From positions 184,907-248,906 of the forward strand of contig NZ_FOKV01000005.1 in assembly GCF_900112105.1 (NCBI RefSeq): a stretch of 64,000 nucleotides of DNA, given 5' to 3'. The DNA comes from Zunongwangia mangrovi (lineage in GTDB: Bacteria > Bacteroidota > Bacteroidia > Flavobacteriales > Flavobacteriaceae). Each line of letters opens with the position of its first letter. Positions within the stretch are counted from its first letter, which is position 1. The position numbers and the translations under genes are program-made. Shown here one piece after another: positions 8,472 through 18,802 of the stretch. The notes under the pieces were generated by a model. The model did no database searches. It was not told the DNA's origin and saw only the letters and a program-made list of their open reading frames with translations.

Positions 8472-10082
8472 ATGAAAAACATTTATAGCACATTAATAAT
8501 ACTTCTTGTAAGCATCGCAGCTTTCGGTCAAAAGGCCGAAATTAGGAAAGCAGACAAGCTTTTTGCTCAGCGTGCTTATGTAGATGCTGCCTCGACCTAC
8601 GAAGGTGTGGTAGACAAGAACCAGAAAGTTCTTCAGAATCTTGGAGATGCCTATTTCTACACAAATCAAATGCAAAACGCAGCTGAAGTTTATGGAACAT
8701 TATTCTCTAGACATGAAGCTACAGTAGAGCCAGAATACGAATTTAGATATGCTCATTCTCTTCGTGCTACAGGCCAGGATGATGAAGCAGATAAATATTT
8801 CGCTTCTTATTATGATAAAGATGTAGATATTACTGAATTTGAGGAAAGCATTGTAGACTCTAGCAACCTTTACATCTACGAGCCAGAAATGCTTCCAGCT
8901 GAAAATGCTGCATCTTCAGATTTTGGAATCTCTTATTTTGGTGAAGACAAGATCACTTTCGCTTCAACCAGAAATACTGCTCGCCCTATCTATCCTTGGA
9001 ACAAGAAACCTGCATTAGATCTATATACAGGTGAAATTTCTGAAGAAGGTGAGATCAGTAACATTGTTCTTTTCTCAGACGCTATTAATACAGACGAGCA
9101 CGAAAGTTCTGCTGTATTTAATGAAGAAGGAACTGTTATGTACTTCGATAGAACTAATGAAAAGCGTTTTAAAACTGAAGAAGGCTTAAGAGTAGCTAAC
9201 ATCAGAATTTATAGAGCTGAACTAGTTGGTGACGAATGGACAAATGTTGAAGCACTTCCTTTTACAAGCGAAGAGTTTTCTACAGAGCATCCTGCACTTA
9301 GCCCAGATGGTTCTACACTTTTCTTTGCTAGTGATATGCCAGGAGGACAAGGATCTTTTGACCTTTATAAAGTAGCGATCAACGAAGATGGGACATATGG
9401 AACTCCAGAGAACTTAGGTCCTGGAATTAACACTGAGCATAGAGAGCAGTTTCCTTTTGTAAGTGAAGACAACATTCTTTACTTCGCCTCAGACGGTCAC
9501 CTAGGATTTGGTAATCTAGACGTTTACAAATCTGAAGGAAATTATACTGAAGCTGAAAACTTAGGAAGCTCTGTAAACAGTGCTTATGATGATTTCGCTT
9601 TCATCATTAACGAAGGTGAGAAAAAAGGTTTCCTAACTTCTAATAGAAGTGGTAACGATAATCTTTATTCTTTCACAAGAACTAAGTATGTTAAGAAAAC
9701 AAGACAAATTGATATTCCTCACGAAAACAGAATTTACTTTGAATTCGATAAATCTAAAGTAACTGAAGAATACCAGGAAGTTCTTGATAAAGTAATCGAC
9801 ATCCTTAAAGGTAGCGACGCAACAGAGATCAAAATTGCTTCTCATGCCGATGCTAGAGGTACTGAAGAGTACAACCTTAAATTGTCACAAAGGAGAGCCG
9901 ATGCCACCAAAGACTACTTAGTAGCTCACGGTATTTCTTCTGAAAATATTACTACAAAAGGATATGGTGAATCTCAACCAGTAAATGATTGTACTGAAGA
10001 GAGAGGATGTTCTGAAGAAGAATATGCTAAAAACCGTAGAAGTGTAATTACATTTACTACAATGGAAGTTGTAGAAGACTAA
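8472..10082 (+). CDS. OmpA-family protein with TPR-like N-terminus and PD40 repeats
   Basis: A 536-residue exported protein; the signal peptide MKNIYSTLIILLVSIAAFGQ is cleaved after FGQ. Residues about 25-130 look like a short TPR segment (AYVDAASTYEGVVDKN, LGDAYFYTNQMQNAAEVYG). The middle carries PD40/beta-propeller repeats of the pattern SPDGSTLFFASDMPGGQGSFDLYK. Residues about 420-530 form an OmpA-like peptidoglycan-binding domain (YFEFDKSKV, HADARGTEEYNLKLSQRRA, NRRSVITF). Such proteins close adhesin-SprF cassettes in Flavobacteria and resemble the T9SS-linked PorE architecture. The expected role is to tether the outer-membrane adhesin/SprF assembly to the cell wall; that role is inferred from domains and position. 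A strong terminator follows. Confidence 0.85.
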   Translation: MKNIYSTLIILLVSIAAFGQKAEIRKADKLFAQRAYVDAASTYEGVVDKNQKVLQNLGDAYFYTNQMQNAAEVYGTLFSRHEATVEPEYEFRYAHSLRATGQDDEADKYFASYYDKDVDITEFEESIVDSSNLYIYEPEMLPAENAASSDFGISYFGEDKITFASTRNTARPIYPWNKKPALDLYTGEISEEGEISNIVLFSDAINTDEHESSAVFNEEGTVMYFDRTNEKRFKTEEGLRVANIRIYRAELVGDEWTNVEALPFTSEEFSTEHPALSPDGSTLFFASDMPGGQGSFDLYKVAINEDGTYGTPENLGPGINTEHREQFPFVSEDNILYFASDGHLGFGNLDVYKSEGNYTEAENLGSSVNSAYDDFAFIINEGEKKGFLTSNRSGNDNLYSFTRTKYVKKTRQIDIPHENRIYFEFDKSKVTEEYQEVLDKVIDILKGSDATEIKIASHADARGTEEYNLKLSQRRADATKDYLVAHGISSENITTKGYGESQPVNDCTEERGCSEEEYAKNRRSVITFTTMEVVED

Positions 10083-10103
10083 TTACATTCCTAAAAACAA
10101 TTT

Positions 10104-10133
10104 AAAAGCTCCGGTAATCCCGGAGCTTTTTTT
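10104..10133 (+). terminator. rho-independent terminator of the adhesin cassette
   Basis: An AAAAGCTCCGG / CCGGAGCTTTT stem with a five-base loop and a T tract, 22 bp after the OmpA-family stop codon. It marks the end of the three-gene transcript. Confidence 0.85.
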
Positions 10134-10286
10134 ATTTACAGACTTTTCGTAAACTAGCTCGAGACAAGTCCATGAGGATTTTATTAGAAAATATTTTAAT
10201 TTAGAGACAAATCTCGGAGTATTTAATCTCGATTATCGAGTAAATTACAATAGACCTCCCTACGCGTCATCAACAAATCATCTATC

Positions 10287-13200
10287 ATGAAAAAAGTTAT
10301 CGCGTTTCTCATCCTTTCGATTATTAGTCTATGGAATTTAACTGCCCAGGATTTTTACAAAGATCAATGGACTAAAATTGAGGAACAGGAAATCTTAGGG
10401 AATACCAAAACAGCAAACGATCTGGTAGAGAAAATTGCAATAAAGGCGAAAATCGATAAAAATGACGCCCAATCTATAAAAAGCCTTTTCTACCTTTCAA
10501 AATTTGCAATGGACTTACAAGAAGAATCAGCTACGGTTATCGTCCAAGAAATTCATAACAGAATTCAGAATTCAGATTCGATCTCTAAATTCATTCTTTA
10601 TTCCATTTTAGCCGATTTTCAATCGCAATATCTTCAGAAGAACGCTTACCGAATTAAGGATAGAACTAGTGTTGAAAATGACACTGCTAACTTTCAGTTT
10701 TGGAGTACTGATAATTTTAATTCAGAAATAATAGAAAGTTATCGAAAATCGATCTCAGAAAAAGAAAGCCTCGAAACCACCAATATCGATAATTATTCTT
10801 ACTTACTAAATACACTCCATGAGCCAACAATACACTTCAACAATATTTACCAATTGCTCATTAATCGAGCATTAAATTACGGAAAAAGCAACAACCGTTA
10901 TCTTTCCAAAAACTCACAATCGTTTAAGATCACTAAAGATCATTTAGTTTCAAGTGATAGATTTACAAAAACCGACTTAAATACTTCAGAAGAAACAGAT
11001 AAAGACTATTTCACTTTGAAATGCTATCAGGAGCTTGAAAAATCTCTTCTAAAAAATAACGAAAATCAACTTCTAGCCTATTTTACTCTAGATCGCTACA
11101 AATACATAAAATCGAAAATCGCTATTTCTGAAAGTGATTTTTTAAAAGCATTGAACGATCTAGATCCTAAATTTGAAGATAAACTCGCAAAAGATCTAAT
11201 CGCTCTCGAAAAGGCACTTACACTAAAACGAAGAGCAAGCAAACAAGATTTCCCTCAAGACAACATCAATGCGATTTCACTCTCAGAAGAAATTCTCAAA
11301 CATGGTTTCAATTCGTATTTAAAGAACAACGCACAGAATATTATTTCAGACATTAAGAAAAAAGAATTTAGCGTTCAGGTAAATCCATATCAAAGCCCGC
11401 AGAAAAACTTTCCAATTTTTATTTCATACACTAATCTGGACTCCCTGCAATTCCAGATTTACAAATTGAATAAAACAGATTTCAATTTTTTGGATAAGCA
11501 CAATTTTTATACGGAAGAACAAAAAATTAAACTCAAAAAACTATTAAAGAAACTCAATTCTGAAACTAAAGAGTTTTCAAATTGGATCAAGCTACCTAAC
11601 AAAAGCCAGCACTTTAAAAGAACTACAGAAACAATTGCACCTAAACTTAAAATTGGCAAATATGTTATTTTACTCAAAGATAAAAGCCTCGACGATCTAT
11701 ATGCGTTAAAAACGATTCAGGTAAGTGAACTAAGTTTAATTTCCAATCAGGATGAAAATATAGATCTTAAAGTAGTTAATCGCGAAACTGGCAAACCAAT
11801 CGAAAACGCAACGGTAAAAGCTATTCTTCATTCTAACAACAATACAAATTCTTATGAGCAAACTTCAGATAAAAACGGAAATTTAAGCTTCTCACCAGAA
11901 GTAGATTATCTCAGAAATATCGAATATAACATTACAAAAGATCAGGATGAAATCATATTGGAAAATCGGTATTCTTACTACAGAAATACTTACGAAAACG
12001 AAGATGAAGAACGCGGATTCTTATTCACAGATCGAAGTATTTACAGACCCGGCCAGCAGATTTATTATAAAGGTGTATTAGTTTCTAAAATAGGTGATTC
12101 GAGCAAAGTACTTTCCGGTAAAAAAATAGCGATTCGTTTTTTAGATGCTAACCGAAGCGAAATTGAAAAAAGACAGGCAAAAACAAACAATTTTGGTAGT
12201 GTATCTGGAAACTTTGAAATCCCAACAGGCTTAAAAACAGGGCAGTTTACCATCCAAATTCAAGAAGAAAGCGGTAAAGAAAGACCAAATTTTTATGCCA
12301 CGAAAAGAGTTTCTGTGGAAGAATACAAAAGACCTAAATTTAAAATAGCATTTAAACCTATCACTCAATCCTTCGCTTCAAATGATTCTGTTAAGATTAA
12401 TGGATATGCTGAAAGTTTCTCTGGAGCGCGCTTAAGTCATGCTAATGTAACTTATCGAATTCTAAGATTTGAGAATTACGGTTATGCATCTAGATACAGA
12501 AAAATTAATCCCCAAGAAATTGACAATGGAGAATTACAGACCGACGAAAATGGTGATTTTCAGATTAAATTTTTAGCGAAAGCTGAAAACTCCGAAATTC
12601 AAGACCCAGATCAAATCTACTCGTATAACATTGAAGTTTCAGTAACCGATATTAATGGTGAAACACAATCTAAAGAAACCACGGTAAATGCCGGAAGCAA
12701 ACTAAACATTCTTAGTATTTCAGGAAATTATGAATTTTATAAAAAAGATGGAATAAATTTCATCCCAAAAGTCACCAATCTTAATTATGAAGATGTTGAT
12801 TTGCCCGTGACTGTTGAGATCTACAAACTACAAGCTCCTGAAAGAATCTTAAACTTTGGTAGTGACCTACCTAATCCAGACACTTTAAATATTAGCAAAA
12901 ACAAGTATAAAAACTTTTTACCACATACTGCATTTTTGAATGAAGATAAAAAATCGAACTGGAAAAATGGCAAACTATGGCATGAAGCAACAGCAACTTC
13001 TAATAAAAAAATTAAGCTCAAAAACATCAAAAAATGGCCTCCAGGAAGCTATAGAATCATCCTAAAAACCAAAGACAAAAAAGGAAATAAAATCGTTCAG
13101 GAAAAAATTATTGATTTAAAAGATAGGCAGACAAACAAGGCTTCAGATAATCAACTTTTTGAATACATAATCGCAAATAAAGATTTTACCAAAGATGGTT

Positions 13201-16200
13201 TTATTGAAATTTCCTTACTTACCGCTGCTAAAGATTTATATGTAAACCTGGAAGCTTATATTGAAGGCAAGGCTGTTTTTCAGCAATACGTCGATCTAAA
13301 AAAAGGAGCTAAAAACATCGAAATTCCGATTAAAGATTATGTTGGAAAAGAAGTCAGCTTAAGATTCAGCAGTATTAAATATAATTCGACTTTTACAAGC
13401 ACAGAGCGAATCAAGCTAAAAGACAAAAAACCACAACCTGAAATTATTTTAAGCACTTTTAGAGATAAGATCGAACCGGGCAGCAAAGAACAATGGAGTT
13501 TAAAAATTAAACCAAAAAACAACAAAGATCAATTTGAAGTTCTCGCTGGGATGTACGATGCTTCCCTAGATCAATTTAAAGAACATTCCTGGCCAGAGCA
13601 TATTAATATTGGTGGTAGATACTATAGACTACCTAATTTAGGTTTTCTCGAATTCTCTCCTGCAGATTTCAGTTTACATAACCGCAACTATTTCTATTTT
13701 GCCTACGAACAACCAAGATTGCCCAAACTAGATTATTTTGGATTTAGCTACAATAATACTCGAAAAGAAAATCGTGATTACCTGCTAAAATTACTGTTTC
13801 GAGGCAAGGATTTTACCACAGATTATGTTTCTAAAGGCGGAATTATTAAAGGCAAGGTAATCGCCATTTCAGATCGAAAACCATTGCCAGGAATCACTAT
13901 CGAAGGTTCAAACACTGGGACGCAAGCTAATTATGACGGCGAGTTTGATATTAAAACTAAAGAAGGAGATCAATTAAAAGCATCTTTTATTGGATTTCAA
14001 GCATCTTATTTTATAGTAAATGAAGATAAAAGTATTACTATTTTAATGGCTGAAGATATAGAAGCTTTAAATGAAGTGGTAACTGTTGGAAATTCTGTAA
14101 AGATTAGAGGTATGAGTTCCGCAGCGGTAGAAGAAGTTGCTATGGACATTTCTAGAGATCAGGTTATGGGTTATACAACTCAGGATTCTACAGCTGGAGA
14201 TCAAAAAGAGCTTTCGGTTAAAGCCAGACAAAATTTGAATGAAACCGCCTTTTTCTATCCAAATCTAAAAACCGATAAAGAAGGAAATATCAATTTAGAG
14301 TTTACTTCTCCTGAAGCTCTAACCCAATGGCGACTAATGCTATTTGGACATAACAAAGAAGCTGAATCTGCCTATAAAGAAGCTTTTACTGTTACCCAGA
14401 AAGAACTGATGCTTACACCAAATGCACCACGGTTTTTAAGGGAAAAAGATAGCATTGTTATTTCAGCTAAGATTAGCAATTTGAGTGACGAATTTTTAAA
14501 AGGAAAAGCGCAATTAAAATTGTTTAATGCTGAAGATGAATCTAGAATCGACACTAACCTCAGCAATACAAATGCTATTCAGGAATTTAATGTAGCAGAA
14601 AACGGAAATACGCAGCTAAGCTGGAAACTTTACATTCCGGAAGATTTCAACTTAATTCGCTATGAAATTGTCGCAAAAACTGAAGAATTTGAAGATGGTG
14701 AAACCAATTTATTACCGGTGCTTAAAAATAGAATGCTGGTGACCGAAACCATCCCAATTTGGCTTCAGGGACAGGAAGAAAGAGAATTCAGTTTAAGAAA
14801 AAATGATTCTAAAACGTTACAAAATCACCAAATTACTTTAGAATATACTGCTAATCCGGCTTGGACGGTACTTCAATCGCTCCCCTATCTTATCGATTAT
14901 CCTTACGATTGTAGCGAGCAGACCTTCTCTAAATATTTCGCAAAGGCTATTTCAGAAAAAATACTGAAAGAAAATCCGGAGATCGCCGAAGTCTTGAAGA
15001 AATGGAATGAAAATTCAGCAACAAGCAATTTAGAGAAAAACGAGGAGCTAAAAAGCATACTTTTACAGGAAACGCCCTGGGTAAATGATGCTAAATCTGA
15101 GACCGAAAACATCCAAAACCTATCAAAATTATTAACCACCAAAAACCTGCAATCTTACCTTTTAAAATTGCAGAATATGCAAAATGGCGATGGTGGTTTC
15201 CCGTGGTTTAAAGATGGACGATCTAGCTTTTATATTACCAGCCATATTCTTGGAGGTTTTGCGTATTTGCTTCAGAATAACTCGATAGAATTAAATAAAA
15301 CTTCCGAAGAAATTATCGAAAACGGACTCGGCTTCCTTAAAAATTACATGTTAGAGCATCACGCTAATAAGTTTGATAATAACATTACCGGTACGCGATT
15401 CTCTCCAAACGAAATTCTATATCTCTACACCAAAACTATCCTGGCAGATGAATTTTACTTCGAGGAAAAAGAAGAAGATTTTATCGATAAAATGATACAA
15501 AATCTGAAACAAAACTGGCTTGATCTCAATCTACAAACTAAAGCTATGCTAGCCGTAAGTTTCAACAATTATTATGAAGAAGAGGAAGCTACAAAAATCG
15601 TCAACTGGTTTAAACAAAACAGTATCGAAGATGATAAGGGCGGTATGTATTTTAAAAATAATGCTGCAGGAAAGTTTTGGTATCATCATCCTATAGAAAC
15701 ACAGGCAAAGATCATCGAAGCTTTTGCAGCCGTAAATCCTGAAGATAAGGATATCGATAAACTGAAAAACTGGTTATTGCAACATAAACGTAAAAATAGT
15801 TGGGCAACTACAAAATCGACTACGATGGCGGTAAACGCATTTCTTTCCTACGGAAAAAACTGGCTTAAGGAAAGTAGCCAACCTGAGATTAAAATGAATA
15901 ATGAATCGGTTAAACTGGATTCCATATTTAAAGAGAAAAGCGATTTAGGGCATGTAAAGAAAACCTGGAATGATGAAAAAGAACTTCAAAAAATAGCGAA
16001 TTTCAGTATAAAAAATAACAACGATGCCCCTGCCTACGGCGGTATTTATCATCAATACTTTGAGGATTTAGATAAGATCGAGCGATCTAAAGGCGAAGAG
16101 ATCATTATCAACAAAGCTTTATTTCTGAAGGAAAACACCAGCGAAGGCCCACAATTAAAATCGCTACCAGAAGTGCTAAAAGTTGGCGAATTAGTTACGG

Positions 16201-16514
16201 TGAGAGTCACCATCGATGTAAAATCTGATTTTAAATTTGTGCATTTAAAAGATATGCGTGCCAGCGGACTAGAACCTACAAGCGTACTTTCCAGGCATAA
16301 ATATCAAGACGGGCTCCGCTATTATCAAAGTAAAAAAGATGCGGCTACACATTTCTTCTTTGATTATTTACCTAAAGGAACTTATGTTTTTGAATATGAT
16401 CTAAGAGTAAATAACGCCGGGGAATTTTCTAACGGAATTACGCAAATTGAAAGTATGTATGCACCAGAGTTTTCCAGCTTTTCTAAAGGCACAAGGATTA
16501 AAATTGAAAATTAA
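10287..16514 (+). CDS. alpha-2-macroglobulin-like protein with inserted carboxypeptidase-regulatory-like domain
   Basis: A 2075-residue exported protein (signal peptide ends at LTAQ). Residues 582-590, DRSIYRPGQ, begin the MG2 macroglobulin domain. Residues about 1184-1265 (IIKGKVIAISDRKPLPGITI onward) form a CarboxypepD_reg-like beta domain ending in EVVTVG, as in SusC-type proteins. NETAFFYPNL (about 1318-1327) and the following PEALTQWRL match the A2M core. CSEQ at 1542-1545 within YPYDCSEQ is the CxEQ thioester motif, so the covalent protease trap appears intact; an alpha/alpha-toroid follows. Bacterial A2M traps attacking proteases, probably in the periplasm. The usual enterobacterial partner pbpC is not adjacent. 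The stop codon overlaps that of the convergent DUF4136-like gene by 4 bp. Confidence 0.85.
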   Translation: MKKVIAFLILSIISLWNLTAQDFYKDQWTKIEEQEILGNTKTANDLVEKIAIKAKIDKNDAQSIKSLFYLSKFAMDLQEESATVIVQEIHNRIQNSDSISKFILYSILADFQSQYLQKNAYRIKDRTSVENDTANFQFWSTDNFNSEIIESYRKSISEKESLETTNIDNYSYLLNTLHEPTIHFNNIYQLLINRALNYGKSNNRYLSKNSQSFKITKDHLVSSDRFTKTDLNTSEETDKDYFTLKCYQELEKSLLKNNENQLLAYFTLDRYKYIKSKIAISESDFLKALNDLDPKFEDKLAKDLIALEKALTLKRRASKQDFPQDNINAISLSEEILKHGFNSYLKNNAQNIISDIKKKEFSVQVNPYQSPQKNFPIFISYTNLDSLQFQIYKLNKTDFNFLDKHNFYTEEQKIKLKKLLKKLNSETKEFSNWIKLPNKSQHFKRTTETIAPKLKIGKYVILLKDKSLDDLYALKTIQVSELSLISNQDENIDLKVVNRETGKPIENATVKAILHSNNNTNSYEQTSDKNGNLSFSPEVDYLRNIEYNITKDQDEIILENRYSYYRNTYENEDEERGFLFTDRSIYRPGQQIYYKGVLVSKIGDSSKVLSGKKIAIRFLDANRSEIEKRQAKTNNFGSVSGNFEIPTGLKTGQFTIQIQEESGKERPNFYATKRVSVEEYKRPKFKIAFKPITQSFASNDSVKINGYAESFSGARLSHANVTYRILRFENYGYASRYRKINPQEIDNGELQTDENGDFQIKFLAKAENSEIQDPDQIYSYNIEVSVTDINGETQSKETTVNAGSKLNILSISGNYEFYKKDGINFIPKVTNLNYEDVDLPVTVEIYKLQAPERILNFGSDLPNPDTLNISKNKYKNFLPHTAFLNEDKKSNWKNGKLWHEATATSNKKIKLKNIKKWPPGSYRIILKTKDKKGNKIVQEKIIDLKDRQTNKASDNQLFEYIIANKDFTKDGFIEISLLTAAKDLYVNLEAYIEGKAVFQQYVDLKKGAKNIEIPIKDYVGKEVSLRFSSIKYNSTFTSTERIKLKDKKPQPEIILSTFRDKIEPGSKEQWSLKIKPKNNKDQFEVLAGMYDASLDQFKEHSWPEHINIGGRYYRLPNLGFLEFSPADFSLHNRNYFYFAYEQPRLPKLDYFGFSYNNTRKENRDYLLKLLFRGKDFTTDYVSKGGIIKGKVIAISDRKPLPGITIEGSNTGTQANYDGEFDIKTKEGDQLKASFIGFQASYFIVNEDKSITILMAEDIEALNEVVTVGNSVKIRGMSSAAVEEVAMDISRDQVMGYTTQDSTAGDQKELSVKARQNLNETAFFYPNLKTDKEGNINLEFTSPEALTQWRLMLFGHNKEAESAYKEAFTVTQKELMLTPNAPRFLREKDSIVISAKISNLSDEFLKGKAQLKLFNAEDESRIDTNLSNTNAIQEFNVAENGNTQLSWKLYIPEDFNLIRYEIVAKTEEFEDGETNLLPVLKNRMLVTETIPIWLQGQEEREFSLRKNDSKTLQNHQITLEYTANPAWTVLQSLPYLIDYPYDCSEQTFSKYFAKAISEKILKENPEIAEVLKKWNENSATSNLEKNEELKSILLQETPWVNDAKSETENIQNLSKLLTTKNLQSYLLKLQNMQNGDGGFPWFKDGRSSFYITSHILGGFAYLLQNNSIELNKTSEEIIENGLGFLKNYMLEHHANKFDNNITGTRFSPNEILYLYTKTILADEFYFEEKEEDFIDKMIQNLKQNWLDLNLQTKAMLAVSFNNYYEEEEATKIVNWFKQNSIEDDKGGMYFKNNAAGKFWYHHPIETQAKIIEAFAAVNPEDKDIDKLKNWLLQHKRKNSWATTKSTTMAVNAFLSYGKNWLKESSQPEIKMNNESVKLDSIFKEKSDLGHVKKTWNDEKELQKIANFSIKNNNDAPAYGGIYHQYFEDLDKIERSKGEEIIINKALFLKENTSEGPQLKSLPEVLKVGELVTVRVTIDVKSDFKFVHLKDMRASGLEPTSVLSRHKYQDGLRYYQSKKDAATHFFFDYLPKGTYVFEYDLRVNNAGEFSNGITQIESMYAPEFSSFSKGTRIKIEN

Positions 16515-17038
16515 TCCTTTGGAGGGTATGCTTCTAAAGCTTTAGCAAAAACTTTATCGAATAATACCTGACGCTGATCTGGAGTTGCGTTATAGTTGAA
16601 TTTTACCTCAACTTCAGCTTTCCAGACTAAGGCGTCTTTTTCGACATCGATAAAATCGATAATAAACCGAACGTAATCTTTTGGGCCACCAAGCGGAATT
16701 CCGCCAGAAACCCCTACTCCAACATTTCCGCCGCCGCTTCCTACACCAACACCCAGCGTGTTATTGTTTTGTTCCTGAAATTTTTCAGTATACACATTAA
16801 CGTATAGATCTGGATTTTCTTCAGCTAAAGCTATGTTTTCCTGGCGCATAAAATGATCTAAACTGCTAATGATCCTTTTCTCGTCAAGCTGACTCATCTC
16901 GGTTCGAAAATCTGGAAACAGCTGATAGGTTTTATATTGATCGAAATTAGTTTGCGCATCGTAATCGAAAGTGGTTCTTGGCGTATTGCAAGAAACCAGC
17001 AACAAACAGAAAAAAACAAGCTTAGCGACTAACTTCAT
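16511..17038 (-). CDS. DUF4136-type lipoprotein
   Basis: A 175-residue predicted lipoprotein. The ATG at 17038 is preferred over a start 21 codons upstream because it puts MKLVAKLVFFCLLLVSC at the N-terminus, a clear signal with an LVSC lipobox. Mature features TFDYDAQTNFDQYKTYQLFP and the closing segment with DALVWKAEVEVKF match the DUF4136 family of Bacteroidota and proteobacterial lipoproteins of unknown function. A glycine-rich stretch (VGVGSGGGNVGVGVSGG) sits mid-protein, as in relatives. The gene is monocistronic and converges on the A2M gene; the two share a TTAA at their stops (16511-16514). Confidence 0.75.
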   Translation of the reverse strand: MKLVAKLVFFCLLLVSCNTPRTTFDYDAQTNFDQYKTYQLFPDFRTEMSQLDEKRIISSLDHFMRQENIALAEENPDLYVNVYTEKFQEQNNNTLGVGVGSGGGNVGVGVSGGIPLGGPKDYVRFIIDFIDVEKDALVWKAEVEVKFNYNATPDQRQVLFDKVFAKALEAYPPKD

Positions 17039-17188
17039 ATTGGATAATTTTAAACTACTTTTTAAAATTAAGCAAAAATCATCCCACTTCTTAGTTTGCA
17101 ATAGATTTTACAAAAAGAAGCTTTAAAAATCAACAATATCGACAAAAGCAGTTTATTCGACAATCGATATTAAGTTCTCTGAAGTAGT

Positions 17189-18205
17189 TTATTTCTTATT
17201 CTCTGGATCTTTATTAAGCATTTCCCAAAGCTTATCTTTAAGCTCGGTTAATCCTTGTTGCGCTACTGAAGATATAAACAGATATGGCACCGGAAGATTT
17301 TCGTCTAATTCAGCTTTCAATTCGGCTTTTAGCTCGTCATCCAGCATATCGGTTTTAGAAACAGCTATTAAACGATCTTTATCCAGCATTTCTGGATTAT
17401 AACGTCTAAGCTCATCTAATAAAATTTCATATTCCTTCGCAACATCTTCAGCATCGGCAGGAACCAGGAATAATAATGTCGAATTTCGTTCAATATGTCT
17501 TAAAAAACGATATCCAAGTCCTTTTCCTTCCGCAGCACCTTCAATAATTCCGGGAATATCGGCAACTACAAAAGATTTGAAGTCACGATATTTTACGATC
17601 CCAAGATTAGGTTTTAATGTAGTAAATTCATAATCGGCAATTTTAGGTTTTGCCGAAGTGATTACCGATAGTAAAGTAGATTTCCCTGCGTTAGGAAAAC
17701 CTACCAAACCTACATCGGCTAAAACTTTAAGCTCTAAAGTAATATCTAATTCCTGCCCATCGATACCCGGTTGCGAGTAACGTGGTGTTTGATTGGTAGA
17801 TGATTTAAAATGCCAGTTACCACGGCCACCCATACCGCCTTCTGCGATAATGATCTCCTGACCATCTTCGGTAACTTCATCTATAATTTCCTGGGTTTCG
17901 GTATCTCTAATTACCGTCCCCAAAGGAACATCTACAATTTCGTCCTGCCCATCGGCACCAGAGCTTCTTTGCTTACCTCCGTTACCGCCATGCTCGGCGC
18001 GAATATGTCTTCTAAAACTAAATTCGAATAAGGTCCAAAGATTTTTATTTCCACGTAAGATCACGTGACCACCACGACCTCCATCTCCTCCATCTGGGCC
18101 ACCTTTTGCTACATATTTTTCACGGTGTAAATGCGAAGATCCAGATCCTCCATTTCCCGAAGATACATGCAGCTTTACGTAGTCTATAAAATTCCCTTCT
18201 CTCAT
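17189..18205 (-). CDS. obg: Obg/CgtA GTPase, ribosome assembly
   Basis: A 338-residue GTPase involved in large-subunit ribosome assembly and stress control. The N-terminal glycine-rich Obg fold ([31 protein letters not shown]) spans about 1-158. G motifs follow: G1 GFPNAGKST at 169-177, G3 DIPG at 216-219, and G4 SKTD at 283-286 in place of NKxD, a frequent Obg variant. No C-terminal TGS/OCT extension is present, as in other Bacteroidota. It is the last gene of hpt-adk-obg, starting 14 bp after adk, a conserved flavobacterial order. Confidence 0.95.
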   Translation of the reverse strand: MREGNFIDYVKLHVSSGNGGSGSSHLHREKYVAKGGPDGGDGGRGGHVILRGNKNLWTLFEFSFRRHIRAEHGGNGGKQRSSGADGQDEIVDVPLGTVIRDTETQEIIDEVTEDGQEIIIAEGGMGGRGNWHFKSSTNQTPRYSQPGIDGQELDITLELKVLADVGLVGFPNAGKSTLLSVITSAKPKIADYEFTTLKPNLGIVKYRDFKSFVVADIPGIIEGAAEGKGLGYRFLRHIERNSTLLFLVPADAEDVAKEYEILLDELRRYNPEMLDKDRLIAVSKTDMLDDELKAELKAELDENLPVPYLFISSVAQQGLTELKDKLWEMLNKDPENKK

Positions 18206-18219
18206 TATCTAATTTCGAA

Positions 18220-18792
18220 TTATAATTTATCGATTACGTTGCTAATTCTTTCGGTAATTTCTTCTACAGAACCTACCCCATCAACACCGTAATATTTGTC
18301 TTGTTTTTTGTAATACTCTTTTAAAATGGCAGTTTCTTCATAATACACCGTAATTCTGTTTCTAATCACAGCCTCATCTGCATCATCTTTTCTTCCAGAA
18401 GTTTTCCCTCTTTCTAACAAACGCTTCACTAAAACCTCATCTTCTACCTCTAAAGCGATCATTGCTTTAACTTCAGTACCTTTTCCTTTAAGGGAATTTG
18501 CCAAAGCATCTGCCTGATTTTCTGTTCTAGGAAAACCGTCAAAAATAAAGCCTTTAGCTTCAGGATTTTTATCAACTTCAGCATTAAGCATATTAATCGT
18601 TACCTCATCTGGCACTAACTGACCTTTATCGATAAACGATTTTGCGGTTAAACCTAATTCTGTTTGATTTTTGATGTTGTATCTAAAAACATCTCCGGTA
18701 GAAATATGTACTAACTGATATTTCTCTTTAAGAATATCTGCCTGAGTTCCTTTGCCCGCTCCCGGAGGGCCAAAGAGTACCAAATTTGTCAT
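18220..18792 (-). CDS. adk: adenylate kinase (short-LID form)
   Basis: Catalyses AMP + ATP to 2 ADP in the cytosol. The P-loop GPPGAGKGT is at residues 8-16, with the AMP-binding STGDVFR segment and GFIFDGFPRT motif following. At 190 residues it is the short form: the LID region (RGKTSGRKDDADEAVIRNRI) lacks the roughly 27-residue, often zinc-binding insertion of long adenylate kinases. It lies between hpt (10 bp upstream) and obg (14 bp downstream), so purine salvage, nucleotide balance and ribosome assembly are co-transcribed. Confidence 0.95.
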   Translation of the reverse strand: MTNLVLFGPPGAGKGTQADILKEKYQLVHISTGDVFRYNIKNQTELGLTAKSFIDKGQLVPDEVTINMLNAEVDKNPEAKGFIFDGFPRTENQADALANSLKGKGTEVKAMIALEVEDEVLVKRLLERGKTSGRKDDADEAVIRNRITVYYEETAILKEYYKKQDKYYGVDGVGSVEEITERISNVIDKL

Positions 18793-18802
18793 GTGTATTT
18801 AT

